From a virus: a stretch of DNA of 21,820 nt. The translations under genes and the position numbers were made by a program. This document shows positions 1-9,100 of this stretch, one piece after another. Below the pieces are notes generated by a model. That model ran no database searches and was not told the DNA's origin. It saw only the letters and a program-made list of their open reading frames with translations. The DNA lies in IMG/VR virus record IMGVR_UViG_3300008963_000040, positions 1 to 21,820 of that record; one strand, written 5' to 3'. Every line of letters starts with the position of its first letter. Position 1 is the first letter of the stretch.

Positions 1-528
1 CGAGGTCCTGATGGCATTCGCAATGTGCTGTCAAAATTATCTCCGGAAGCGAGAAACACTATCACAATCGAAAACGACGAAAACTCCTGGGGTCTTGACG
101 CTTCCCTTGAACTTGAAAAAGAAGTTGCACTCGTGCCGGACATACATCACCACTGGGTACGAACAGGAGAATACATCCAACCCGACGACGACAGAATTCG
201 TCGAGTAATAGATTCATGGCGAGGTGTGCGTCCTGTTATGCACTATTCATATAGTCGCAATGAACATTTACCAAAAGACTTTGCTCACAACAGTTTGCCT
301 GATATGGCAGAATTGCTTGAAGCAGGATATAAGAAGCAAAAGCTTAGAGCACACAGCGACTATTATCCTAACCCTGTTGCCAACGATTGGGCATTGAGTT
401 TTTGGGACGATTTTGATATCATGGCAGAATCAAAAATGAAAAACTTAGCAAGTATTAAACTATGGGAATATGCTAATGATAAAAGGAAAGATCTCACCAG
501 TTACGAAATGGTATCTGAGTACATATAA
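1..528 (+). CDS. uvsE: UV-damage endonuclease (UvsE/UvdE family), 3' part
   Basis: The reading frame is open from the first base, so the gene starts upstream and only the C-terminal ~175 residues are visible. UvdE enzymes are TIM-barrel, metal-dependent nucleases that nick DNA 5' of UV photoproducts and start an alternative excision repair. Family-like stretches seen here are the TITIENDE segment, the metal-site-like DIHHHW segment, RPVMHYS and the late FDIMAESKMKNLA segment, in the expected order. Full-length family members are usually about 300 residues, so roughly 40% is missing. The 3' end overlaps the next plus-strand ORF by 59 nt in another frame. A repair enzyme of this kind fits a phage of sunlit surface water. 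The family call is firm from motif order; phage use of it is inference. Confidence 0.85.
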   Translation, partial: RGPDGIRNVLSKLSPEARNTITIENDENSWGLDASLELEKEVALVPDIHHHWVRTGEYIQPDDDRIRRVIDSWRGVRPVMHYSYSRNEHLPKDFAHNSLPDMAELLEAGYKKQKLRAHSDYYPNPVANDWALSFWDDFDIMAESKMKNLASIKLWEYANDKRKDLTSYEMVSEYI

Positions 529-886
529 AGATGTGTTTGATGACAAAGATGCAGATTTTAAACTACGCTGGTTAGAAGCTAACGAACATAAATCAGGCTA
601 CTGGCAACAGTGGTTAAGACTGAACGTTATAAAGGAAATAGGCCGAGATATGTATAATCCTGACACAGTAGAAATTGCAGATTGGATGATACGAGAACGC
701 AAAGTTAAAGTTCTTGAAAAGCGTATATGCTTTAATCCTCGTGCTTTTTGCTGGGACAGTGGAAAACGTTTATTCCTAAGACCGGCAACAGTTGTTCACA
801 CTGTGATTACAGGACCAGGTGATCCGCTTAAAGAAACTTTTTATTTCGAACCTAAGCGATATACACACTGGTTGTTGAAGAATTAG
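470..886 (+). CDS. hypothetical protein overlapping the uvsE end
   Basis: I do not recognise this 138-residue product. It is rich in Trp, Arg and Lys and has no signal peptide, membrane segment or metal-binding cluster. The first possible ATG lies inside uvsE and has no well-placed ribosome-binding site. A GTG at 533, just past the uvsE stop, is another possible start. The residues just after the overlap (KDVFDDKDADFKLRWLEAN) would follow smoothly from the uvsE C-terminus (EMVSEY) if the ribosome, or a sequencing error, shifted by +1 near 523-528. It may therefore be a C-terminal extension of UvsE rather than a separate gene. It converges on the minus-strand peptidase gene, and the two stop codons overlap by 4 nt. 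The frame is well supported; start and function are not. Confidence 0.5.
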   Translation: MLMIKGKISPVTKWYLSTYKDVFDDKDADFKLRWLEANEHKSGYWQQWLRLNVIKEIGRDMYNPDTVEIADWMIRERKVKVLEKRICFNPRAFCWDSGKRLFLRPATVVHTVITGPGDPLKETFYFEPKRYTHWLLKN

Positions 887-1404
887 CCGCCACCATGAAA
901 GTGTTCTTTACAAGCACGAGACAGCATAAACAAAAACAGTTTGTTAGGTTGTTGCCCCGGATGATCGACATCGTCCATCCATTTTAACTGTAACTCATAT
1001 GCAATAGGTTCGAGACTAGTAATACATTCTTCAGCTTCAGGAGTATTGTAATCTCCGTTTATCTTTTGTAGATAATGTACAAGTTCATGTACTATAATAT
1101 GATGATTTTTATAGTCATTGATATCTAAATCTTCAGGTAATATAAACTGATTATTTATATCGTCGTAAAGAGCTAATATTCCAGGAAGTGTTGTACCAGA
1201 TTTTTCTGATTCTGCTACAGTCTCTGATCCGTAAGCATATACCTGCATCTGTTCACGGGGTATTCGTTTTACAGTTGGTAGTTCTTCACCATTATATTCG
1301 AAATCTGAATTTGTAACTAACCAGTTGATATATTTTTCAAAAACAGGATTGGCATATAATGGAGAAGCGGCCATGATTAAAAATGCTATTAAAAATATTT
1401 TCAT
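883..1404 (-). CDS. exported HExxH zinc metallopeptidase-like protein
   Basis: The 173-residue product begins with a clear Sec-type signal peptide: Lys2, a hydrophobic core at about 3-13 and a likely cleavage after LYA at 16-18. A zincin motif HELVH follows at 106-110, supplying two His ligands and the catalytic Glu; E132 or E137 could be the third ligand. C127 and C165 could form a disulphide in the periplasm. This makes a small periplasmic or secreted metallopeptidase likely, perhaps acting on the cell envelope during lysis or on a surface protein; the substrate is unknown. The minus-strand leader has GGAG a few bases ahead of the ATG and a late element at 1427-1434 about 22 nt upstream. 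It is divergent from the next gene and convergent with the previous one. Motif and signal peptide are seen; the role is inferred. Confidence 0.75.
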   Translation of the reverse strand: MKIFLIAFLIMAASPLYANPVFEKYINWLVTNSDFEYNGEELPTVKRIPREQMQVYAYGSETVAESEKSGTTLPGILALYDDINNQFILPEDLDINDYKNHHIIVHELVHYLQKINGDYNTPEAEECITSLEPIAYELQLKWMDDVDHPGQQPNKLFLFMLSRACKEHFHGGG

Positions 1405-1426
1405 TTGACTTACTCCATTGTTTTTA

Positions 1427-1438
1427 TATTTATAAATA
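1427..1438. promoter_or_regulatory. bidirectional T4-type late promoter in a palindrome
   Basis: TATTTATAAATA is a perfect 12-bp palindrome, so TATAAATA is present on the plus strand (1431-1438) and on the minus strand (1434-1427). TATAAATA is the -10 element of T4 late promoters, read by phage sigma gp55. The site lies between two divergent genes, the minus-strand peptidase (ATG at 1404) and the plus-strand coiled-coil protein (ATG at 1444), and can serve both. Confidence 0.7.
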
Positions 1439-1443
1439 ATAGT

Positions 1444-1737
1444 ATGAATTATTTAAATCGAATGTACAGTAGAAAAGGTCCTACATCTCAGTCCACAGGG
1501 GAAAAAAATCCTAATCGTGTAATCGGTGGCTTAAAAGGCGCTGGCGTAAACAGTTTTACTATGCTGGACGAACAAGGTTCCGAAAAACATATTCCAACCA
1601 CTGCTTATGTTCAAGCATTAGAGGAAAAATTTTTAATGTTGGAAAGGCAGATTAAAGAACAGGATAAAAAAATACGTCGATTAGCCAATGATCAAAAATT
1701 AGATAGAGCAGCTAATCAAAAAAACAAAACTGTATAA
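1444..1737 (+). CDS. small phage protein with C-terminal coiled coil
   Basis: The product is 97 residues from ATG 1444, or 91 from the in-frame ATG at 1462; the frame also extends upstream through the late promoter to a TTG at 1405, which is unlikely to be used. The sequence has a Gly-rich middle (NRVIGGLKGAGVNSF), then QALEEKFLMLERQIKEQDKK, a long charged helix with coiled-coil character, and a basic tail. This suggests an oligomeric structural or scaffold-like protein, but I cannot name it. The late element ends only 5 nt before ATG 1444, so the predicted transcript would start at or very near that ATG. Neither candidate start has a ribosome-binding site. It is followed after 19 nt by the SGNH-like gene. 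Confidence 0.6.
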   Translation: MNYLNRMYSRKGPTSQSTGEKNPNRVIGGLKGAGVNSFTMLDEQGSEKHIPTTAYVQALEEKFLMLERQIKEQDKKIRRLANDQKLDRAANQKNKTV

Positions 1738-1756
1738 TATATTATTTAAACTTAAA

Positions 1757-2401
1757 ATGAAAATTATTACATACGGATGCAGTTTTACAAAATATAAATA
1801 TCCGAGTTATGCAGATATATTAGCAAATGATTATGAAGTTGATAATTTTGGACGAAGTGGTTGCGGAAACGACTACATTCATTATAATGTTTTAAAGGAT
1901 TTTCGTAATAATAAATTATCAAAATACAATATTATCATTGTGCAATGGACTGCATACACTCGATATAATTACTTGAACAGACATAATCAGTGGATGGGAA
2001 TGGACGGTTGTATATGGGATAATTATCAAAACATTCCATTATGGAAAACTATAAGACATATATACAACGACAGATACGAATATGACAGACAGACTAATTA
2101 TATTATAGGAACAAAAAATACACTGGATAATCTCGATGCAAAAGTTATACATATGTGTCTTTTTAAATCGAATTTAAATTTCATGCTGCATGATAATATG
2201 TTAGAAAAATTTCGTGGCAATTATGAATTTAGTCCTACATATTTTTCAAAAACAAATTGGGTCGATAATCATCCTACAGTTCTTGATCATCTAAAAATTG
2301 CAGAAAGTATACTTGATATTTCAAAAGAAACTGTAACAAAATCTAAAAATTTAGATTTAGAAATCAGACGTGATAAAAAATTTATCACGAAAACTCTATA
2401 A
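1757..2401 (+). CDS. SGNH/GDSL-hydrolase-like protein
   Basis: This 214-residue protein shows the SGNH blocks in order. Block I is YGCSFT with the nucleophile Ser9. Block II Gly lies around FGRSG (31-35). The block III Asn is in CGND (N38). The C-terminal Asp/His pair is in VDNHPT (D170, H172). IVQWTAYTR at 61-69 resembles a central strand seen in many phage members. SGNH enzymes cleave ester bonds, including O-acetyl groups on surface glycans, so a role in trimming host LPS or capsule is plausible but not shown. No signal peptide or membrane segment is present, consistent with action in the cytoplasm or packaging in the particle. There is no ribosome-binding site ahead of the ATG; TTTAAACTTAAA precedes it. 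The 3' end overlaps the convergent minus-strand gene by 6 nt. Confidence 0.7.
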   Translation: MKIITYGCSFTKYKYPSYADILANDYEVDNFGRSGCGNDYIHYNVLKDFRNNKLSKYNIIIVQWTAYTRYNYLNRHNQWMGMDGCIWDNYQNIPLWKTIRHIYNDRYEYDRQTNYIIGTKNTLDNLDAKVIHMCLFKSNLNFMLHDNMLEKFRGNYEFSPTYFSKTNWVDNHPTVLDHLKIAESILDISKETVTKSKNLDLEIRRDKKFITKTL

Positions 2402-2683
2402 CTTGCCTATTGGCAAATTACTACTAGCAGTAATATTCCAAATCTTTCTTCTTTCGACTCCACGGTTTTGAGCAAATCTATAATTATCGCAGTTATTGCA
2501 AACATGAAAATAATTATTACTTAGTCTTTTAGGATCTATTTTTCCACGTTCTCTTGTAAATTCTGTGTTGCAATTGTCGCAACGAAACACGCAATATGTA
2601 CGTTTTCTTGTATACCAATGTGTATTTCCTAGTTTGCTAGTTCTTTGATATCTAGTTTGATCTGTAAATTCTTTTAAAAACAT
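2396..2683 (-). CDS. Cys4 zinc-binding small protein
   Basis: This 95-residue protein carries two knuckles, CDNC (residues 35-38) and CNNC (62-65), about 24 residues apart, the layout of a Cys4 zinc ribbon or treble clef. The protein is basic (many Arg and Lys) and has the pattern FRCDNC...ERGK, often seen in small phage zinc-finger proteins thought to bind nucleic acid. No other domain is visible. The ATG lies 5 nt downstream of a minus-strand late-like element and has no ribosome-binding site. It converges with the SGNH-like gene and is divergent from the IscA-like gene. The zinc site is well supported by spacing; the DNA/RNA-binding role is inference. Confidence 0.65.
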   Translation of the reverse strand: MFLKEFTDQTRYQRTSKLGNTHWYTRKRTYCVFRCDNCNTEFTRERGKIDPKRLSNNYFHVCNNCDNYRFAQNRGVERRKIWNITASSNLPIGKL

Positions 2684-2688
2684 AAGTA

Positions 2689-2696
2689 TATTTACA
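2689..2696 (-). promoter_or_regulatory. late promoter-like element TGTAAATA (minus strand)
   Basis: The reverse complement reads TGTAAATA, one base from TATAAATA, and lies exactly 5 nt ahead of the minus-strand ATG at 2683. The same spacing occurs at 1431-1438/1444. T4 late transcripts start about 6 nt beyond the element, which would place the start at the ATG itself. Confidence 0.45.
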
Positions 2697-2716
2697 TTAA
2701 GATTACAAAAATATAC

Positions 2717-2724
2717 GATAAATA
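2717..2724 (+). promoter_or_regulatory. late promoter GATAAATA ahead of the tail operon
   Basis: GATAAATA matches the marine T4-like late consensus NATAAATA. It lies 20 nt ahead of the IscA-like ATG, with a strong GGAAAGG at 2731-2737 between. The next late element on this strand is at 9851, so this one probably drives the IscA-like gene, the 2116-residue protein and the 120-residue protein. Confidence 0.7.
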
Positions 2725-2744
2725 TCTACAGGAAAGGTCAAAAT

Positions 2745-3119
2745 ATGAATATATGTCAACTTACTACAGCAGCTAAGCAACAAATTATTTCATTGTGTAA
2801 AAATAACAATGTTTGGGGTATAAGTCTAAATCTCAAAGGCGGAGGATGCGCAGGATTTGAATACGATTGGGACACAGTGCAAAACGCTGATGATTTAAAC
2901 GCGGGCGATCATGTAATAAATGTAGATACAAATGCTAATTTTGTTATAGGATCACACAGTCTTATGTTCCTTGCTGGCACAGAAGTCGACTATGTAAACA
3001 GCCTAGTTGGATCAAATTTTGAAATTCGAAATCCTAATGCACAATCAAGCTGTGGTTGTGGCGTTAGTGTAAACTTTGATGTAGACAAACTACCAGACCT
3101 TACAAACTCAGCAGTATAA
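2745..3119 (+). CDS. A-type Fe-S cluster carrier (IscA/HesB-like)
   Basis: This 124-residue protein has the three conserved cysteines of A-type carriers. C35 is in LKGGGCAGFEY and C103/C105 are in SCGCG, a layout almost identical to that of E. coli IscA (C35, C99, C101). These proteins hold Fe or [2Fe-2S]/[4Fe-4S] clusters as homodimers and pass them to apo-proteins. The N-terminus (LTTAAKQQI) is also family-like. It has a strong ribosome-binding site and its own late promoter, and ends 11 nt before the giant fibre gene, so it is expressed with the tail. It could support the host's Fe-S supply late in infection, or load iron into tail proteins; the sequence does not decide. Family assignment is firm. 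Confidence 0.88.
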   Translation: MNICQLTTAAKQQIISLCKNNNVWGISLNLKGGGCAGFEYDWDTVQNADDLNAGDHVINVDTNANFVIGSHSLMFLAGTEVDYVNSLVGSNFEIRNPNAQSSCGCGVSVNFDVDKLPDLTNSAV

Positions 3120-3130
3120 CGGAGAACCCA

Positions 3131-6100
3131 ATGGCAAGACAAGAAGTAGATATCGGTGTTGAGGGCAACGACGGCACCGGTGATAGCATTAGAGAAAGTT
3201 TTAAAAAAGTAAATGAAAACTTTACTGAACTTTATGCAGTGTTTGGACTTGGTGGAACAATTGGGTTTACTCGCCTTGACGATGTTCCTGATACTTATCT
3301 CGGAAATGAAACCAGTGTTCCTCTGGTAAGAAGCGACGCAACAGGCATAAGTTTTTATGAATTGGTAAGTGACAGCAACGAAAACAACAATAATACATCA
3401 AATCCGTCGTCTACAACTAATAGTGTATTTTTTGAGTTTGATGATCCAGATCCTGCAACACCCAACGAAAGTGGTAAACTTAAAGTAATCATTAATGATC
3501 CTCATATTGACAGAGACCCAGATCCTAATGTTAAAAATCCTTTGAATGCAGAAGCAGCATTTGCATACAGCAACAGTATTGATAATGTGTTAAGAAATAC
3601 CAGTAGCGGTCCTGACATCGACACATTGGTTAGCGACTGGAACACTACACACTCAAACGCATCTCCGATTACCAGTGACAATATTATTATCAACAAAGGT
3701 TTTGCTGACGATAATTATGTCAATGAATCAGGCGATTCTATGTCAGGATTTTTAGAATATGACTCGTCAGTAGGCTTGGCAACTGGAAATCAATTACCAA
3801 GAGTCAATGAAGTAATAACTCGCGGCGGCGCCAAAGATAATCGTACTATGTTAGATGATCTGTTTCTAGCTGATCATCCTGAACCTTTGCAGGGAGCAGG
3901 CACTCCTAACGGTGAAGATGATCTGTTAGCAGTAAGTAAATTGTACGTAGATACACAAGGCTATAGCAGTACAACCAATTTATATGTGAGTACATCTGGT
4001 GATGACGATCAGACATTTACTCCTGCAGGTAAAGAAGGACGTTCAGAAAGCTATGCATACAGAACTATTTCTGCGGCTATGCGTCAAGCAGAGAGAATTA
4101 TAGAATCTACACCTTTTGAACCAGGTCCTTACGTACAAACAGTGACTTTTGGCAGAGGAAGATCCAACAGTGAAATAGACAGTGTTGCAGGAGTTGTTTC
4201 TCCTGTTGCAACCAGTGAAGCAGCTTCACAGTTAATAATTGATAATTCATCTACTATACAAACTATTGTCACTGATTATATTAATTCAGAGTATCCAGAT
4301 TTTGTATACGACAGTGCAATATGTCAGCGTGATATTGGATTAATTCTTGATAGCATTAGACTTGATGTACAATCAGGATTAACAGCAAATTATCTTACTC
4401 GCTGGGCCGGATTGAGATACAATAGTAATCCAAGTGCCATAAAAGCAAAAACAACACAGTATACTCAAACAAGAGATGGAATATTAAGAGCAAAAACCGA
4501 AGTCAATGATATTCTTACCAATGACGGGACTATAAGTGCATCAGTTATCGATGCTTATGATAATAGATTTGACGAACTGTTGCGTTACATTGACAGCGAT
4601 CTCGACAATGATGACCCATTGGTTACAGGTAATAATTATATATTTGAACTAACCAATGGCGGATTTGATAGTGTTGATCAAGGAGCAGAAAGTAATCCTG
4701 ATTTAATTCCTGGAAAAATTATAGTTGGTAGAACAACAGGTGCCAAAGGTGAAATTATCAACTATGAAAGAAGTTTTACTGGAACAACTGATCGTATAAC
4801 TGTGCAACTTTTAGAGCCAATAGAATTTTCGACAAACGAAGAACTAGAATTTGGAAATATAACAAAAAGCAACCAAATTACTGTAAGAGTTGAATCAGGA
4901 ATCTATGACGAACATTTTCCAATTAAATTGCCAGAAAATGTTAGTATCAAAGGAGACGAATTTAGAAGAGTAGTAGTAAGACCAAAAGCAGGCGTCAGTG
5001 AATCTCCATGGGCAAAAACTTATTTTTATAGAGATACTGTTATTGATGGTTTAGTTGCAGCACAAAGTAATATAACTGCAATTTATAACTTCCAAAATAC
5101 AGCATCAGATCCAAACAGAGTTGATGGTGTTTATTCCGTAAATCAATTTGTTACAAATGGAATAGGATCAGGAGCGGAATTTCAAGTTACTGTTTCAGGC
5201 GGCGAAGTTACATCTATTACAGTGGAAAACGGCGGCGACGGCTTTTTGTTGGATGAAATTATTACCATTGATGACAGTCAGTTAGGCGACGGGGGCGCAG
5301 CAGACATTGATTTTCAAGTTCAAACGACCGGCGGAGGATTTGATTTTATACATCCAGTAAATGGTAAACAGGGCAAATATGGATATCATTATTTAACTGA
5401 TCCTCTTGATTCAGAAAGTACGCCTTTAGAAAATAAGGAAATGGATGTATTTCTCTGTAACGACGGTGTGATAGTGAGAAACATTACAGTTCAGCGTCAT
5501 GGCGGATTTATGATGACTCTTGACCCTGAAGGACAGATTTTAACAAGATCGCCATACTGTCAAACAGGTTCAAGTTTTTCTCAATCAAAAGGAACACGTA
5601 GAAATTTCGCAGGAGGATTGTTTATTGATGGATATGCAGGTAATATGCCTGCAACTATTGATAACGTAGTTAACGGATTTACTTTAGAAGTCAGTTCTCC
5701 TGCAGGCCAAGGTTTGTTTGTTCGCAGACCCCCTACCCCGTTTCCGTTCTTTATAAACGGTGCCAGATACCAAGTTAACGCAGTTACTGATTATGATCAA
5801 GATAATGGCACAGCTACATTAATATTAGACGAAAGCAGTAATCCAGATAGTGTAATATCAAGAAACATTGTTAATATTACTAAAAATAACCCGGCAGTGG
5901 TAACCACATCAGATGACCACGGATTTAATTCAGGTACACTAATAACAATCAATAGTGTAAATGGTATGGTCGAACTAAACGGTAATAATTATTATATTAA
6001 TGTTATAGATTCGACCAGCTTTGAATTATATATTGATGATGCATTAACAGTTGGTGTGGACAGTACTACATTTAATAACTATATCGACGGCGGCATTGTT

Positions 6101-9100
6101 TCTGCTGGAGGAAGTGGTCTAGGTTATCAAGGCGGTTCAGGACAGGATATTTTTATACAAAGCGGTGGCAACCGAAGCATGCTTGCAAATGATTTTACAC
6201 AAATCAATGATTTAGGGTTTGGATGCTTGGCTATTAATAATGCATTAAGTGAACTTGTTAGTATGTTTACTTATTACTGCCATACAGGTTATATAGCTGC
6301 CGACGGTTCGCAAATACGCAGTATCAGTGGTAATAACAGTTATGGTGTATATGGACTAGTAGCAGAAGGCAGTGATCCAGATGAAGTTGCAACTGATGTA
6401 TCATTGAATTCTAATATGGTATTTCCAGGAAAAACGTTCAATGCTAGCACAAAAATAACTTTTTCTAGCAGTGTTCCAGGATCGGTTGATATCAATGAAA
6501 CTATCAGTCAAGAAGTTTCTGGTGCTGAAGCAAAAATTGCATTTTTCCTTAATAATAGAACCGAAGCATTTGTGTATGATGTAACAGGAAACTTTAACAC
6601 ATCTGATCAAGTGTTTGGTGATGATAGCACTACATTGATTGGCGTTCCATCTGAAGTAGAGTTAATTGATGCAAGTGCTTCTGAAAACAGTTTGTTCATG
6701 TACGCTTATGATTTAACTGAATTGCCGCATAATGTAAGCGAAGTTGAAATTTTACACGACAGTGGATTATATCAGCCATATGAAATAACCAATGCCAGTT
6801 TAACAGGACTTACACTCAACAGTTACAACATTAATAGTAGTATCTACACTTACAATGGAAATATAGGCACTGGTGCAAGTTTTATAATTGCTAAAAATCG
6901 CACTGATGGATATAAAATAATATCTTTTGATAGCGGATCTGATTATGTAATCGGTGAATCTTTTACTGTTTCAGGAACACAATTAGGCGGCGCTACACCT
7001 GCAAATGATGCCACTGTTACTGTCGACAATGTTGATGATAACGGTGCAATATTGGAATTGTCAGTTACTGGAACTATTTTAGAAGAAGCAACAACACCAG
7101 TGGTCGACGGAACAGTATGGAGATTCAACTTTGGTACAGGATTAGAAGGGACAGCTGAAAATGGACTACAAGAACCTACGCTTCATAACACTAGGTTGGT
7201 AATTAGGCATAAACAGAATTTTGTATTTGACGGTGTAAATGAACTGCCAACAAGACCTAGTACTGCTATTGAATTTACAGATGACACTGATGCATTTACT
7301 TATAGAAGTATTGCATTTACACAACAGATCACAGACGGATTTATCGTAGGAAATAATCAAAGTGTAATTACTTTTGACGAAAATTTTCGTTACTTAGATC
7401 TTACAACTGAACAAACTGCAATAGAGTTAGCAGAAAATGATGCCAACATTACTGTACAAGCAGGATTTACAGACATTATTGCTAACAGCACTCCGGATCC
7501 TACAAAGACACTTGGATCTACCATAGGCGATAGATTTATTGCGATTAATACTCTGGGTGATATAAATCAAGATAGAATTGCAGATGGCGAACTGATTGTT
7601 TCTTGGGGCGGAAAAACTCACACAATCGATGCTTACAGTGAATATATATTCGATGATGGAATAAATCCAAGTATACAATTTGCTGTAATAGGCATAACAG
7701 ACATATCAGGCACTGATATAAATGTTCCAACAACGGCATCAGGATTAGCAAATTCATTGTCAAACGAAAGAGGTATTACTCTCAAAGGAGGGTTAGCTGC
7801 CGGTGAAGAAGCTAGTATCACTATTAACATAAGTACATGTCGTGCTACAGGACATGACATGCTAGACATCGGTGTTGGCGGATTTAATCAAGCAAATTAT
7901 CCAGATAGAATTTATGGTCAACCTGTTACAGAACCTGTAAGTACTAACGATGCAATTGATAGCACAGGCAATCGTAGTAGAGCACAAATACAAGAACGAA
8001 ACAAAGGTAGAGTATTTGCTGTAACCACTGACCAGGACGGTTTCTTCCGTGTAGGTAGATTCTTTACAGTTGATCAAGGAACAGGCAGTGTTACGTTCAA
8101 TGCTGCATTGGTTTTAACCAATATTGATGGTATTGGGTTTAAACGAGGTGTTCGCGTTAATGAATTTAGCAATGATGACACTTTTACAGATGCCAAGGGC
8201 GATGCTGTTCCTACACAAACTGCAACTCAGGGTTACATAGATGCTAGACTTGGATTTAACAGAGATGGCATAACAGCTGGTGTAGTACCTATTGGGCCAG
8301 GTGTTATGAGTTTAGGCGGTCCTGGTTTTGATCAAACTCCGATGCAAGATGACATGAATCTTGGAGGATTTCAAATAAACAATCTTGCATTGCCAACAAC
8401 TGCTGATGATGCAGCTACCAAAGGGTATGTTGATTCAAAAACAGACAATCTCAATGATATCGGCGATGTAACTATTACAGGATCTGGCAGTGCTTTAAGT
8501 GCTAATTTATTGTCTTTCACAGGAACTGCACAAGATTCAGAAAATTCTAATGTAATAGGTGATGTGCTGTTTTTCCGAACAGCAGCAAATGAACTTACAA
8601 CAGCAATTAACACTGGCGTTATTGTTAACGATGATATTAACTCTAGTGCAGGAATATTACAAAGTAAATTAACACTCAATGCTGCAAGTACAAGAGCAAG
8701 CGCGACTGGAATTACACAAGCAGACCTTGGTGTAGCCAGTTTTAACAGTGCCAATTTTACAGCCACTGACGGTTTAATAAGCATTGCTACAGGCGGTATA
8801 AGCAACACAGAATTGGCTAACAGCACAATCACTATAGGAAGTACAAACATAAGCTTAGGTAGTAGCAGTACCAGTCTTTCAGGATTGTCTGGATTAGCAT
8901 TTAGCAGCGGCAATATCAGCGGCACCGTTAGTTGGACAGCTTCTGGTAGTATTAGTAATGTTTCTACTATAAATCATACTGGAAATATAACAGGTCCAGC
9001 CAACAGTGGCTCAAACAACGGAGTGAGTATAGGCAGTAGCTCAAACAGATATAACACTGTCTGGGCAAGTGTATTTAATGGCACAGCTACGGAAGCATTG

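Noticed and set aside
1152-1159. Minus-strand TATAAATA inside the peptidase gene
   Set aside because: It is internal to coding sequence with no gene start a suitable distance downstream on that strand.
1405-1443. Upstream extension of the coiled-coil protein to a TTG start
   Set aside because: It would read through the divergent late promoter and has no ribosome-binding site; 1444 or 1462 is a better start.
1793-1800. TATAAATA inside the SGNH-like gene
   Set aside because: It is in codons for Lys-Tyr-Lys-Tyr with no downstream gene start at a suitable distance; expected by chance in AT-rich DNA.
8371-8925. 184-codon minus-strand open frame inside the giant fibre gene
   Set aside because: It lies wholly antisense to a well-supported coding frame. 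Its Leu/Val/Ala/Pro-rich product is what Asn/Thr/Ser-rich codons give on the opposite strand, and it has no promoter or ribosome-binding site.
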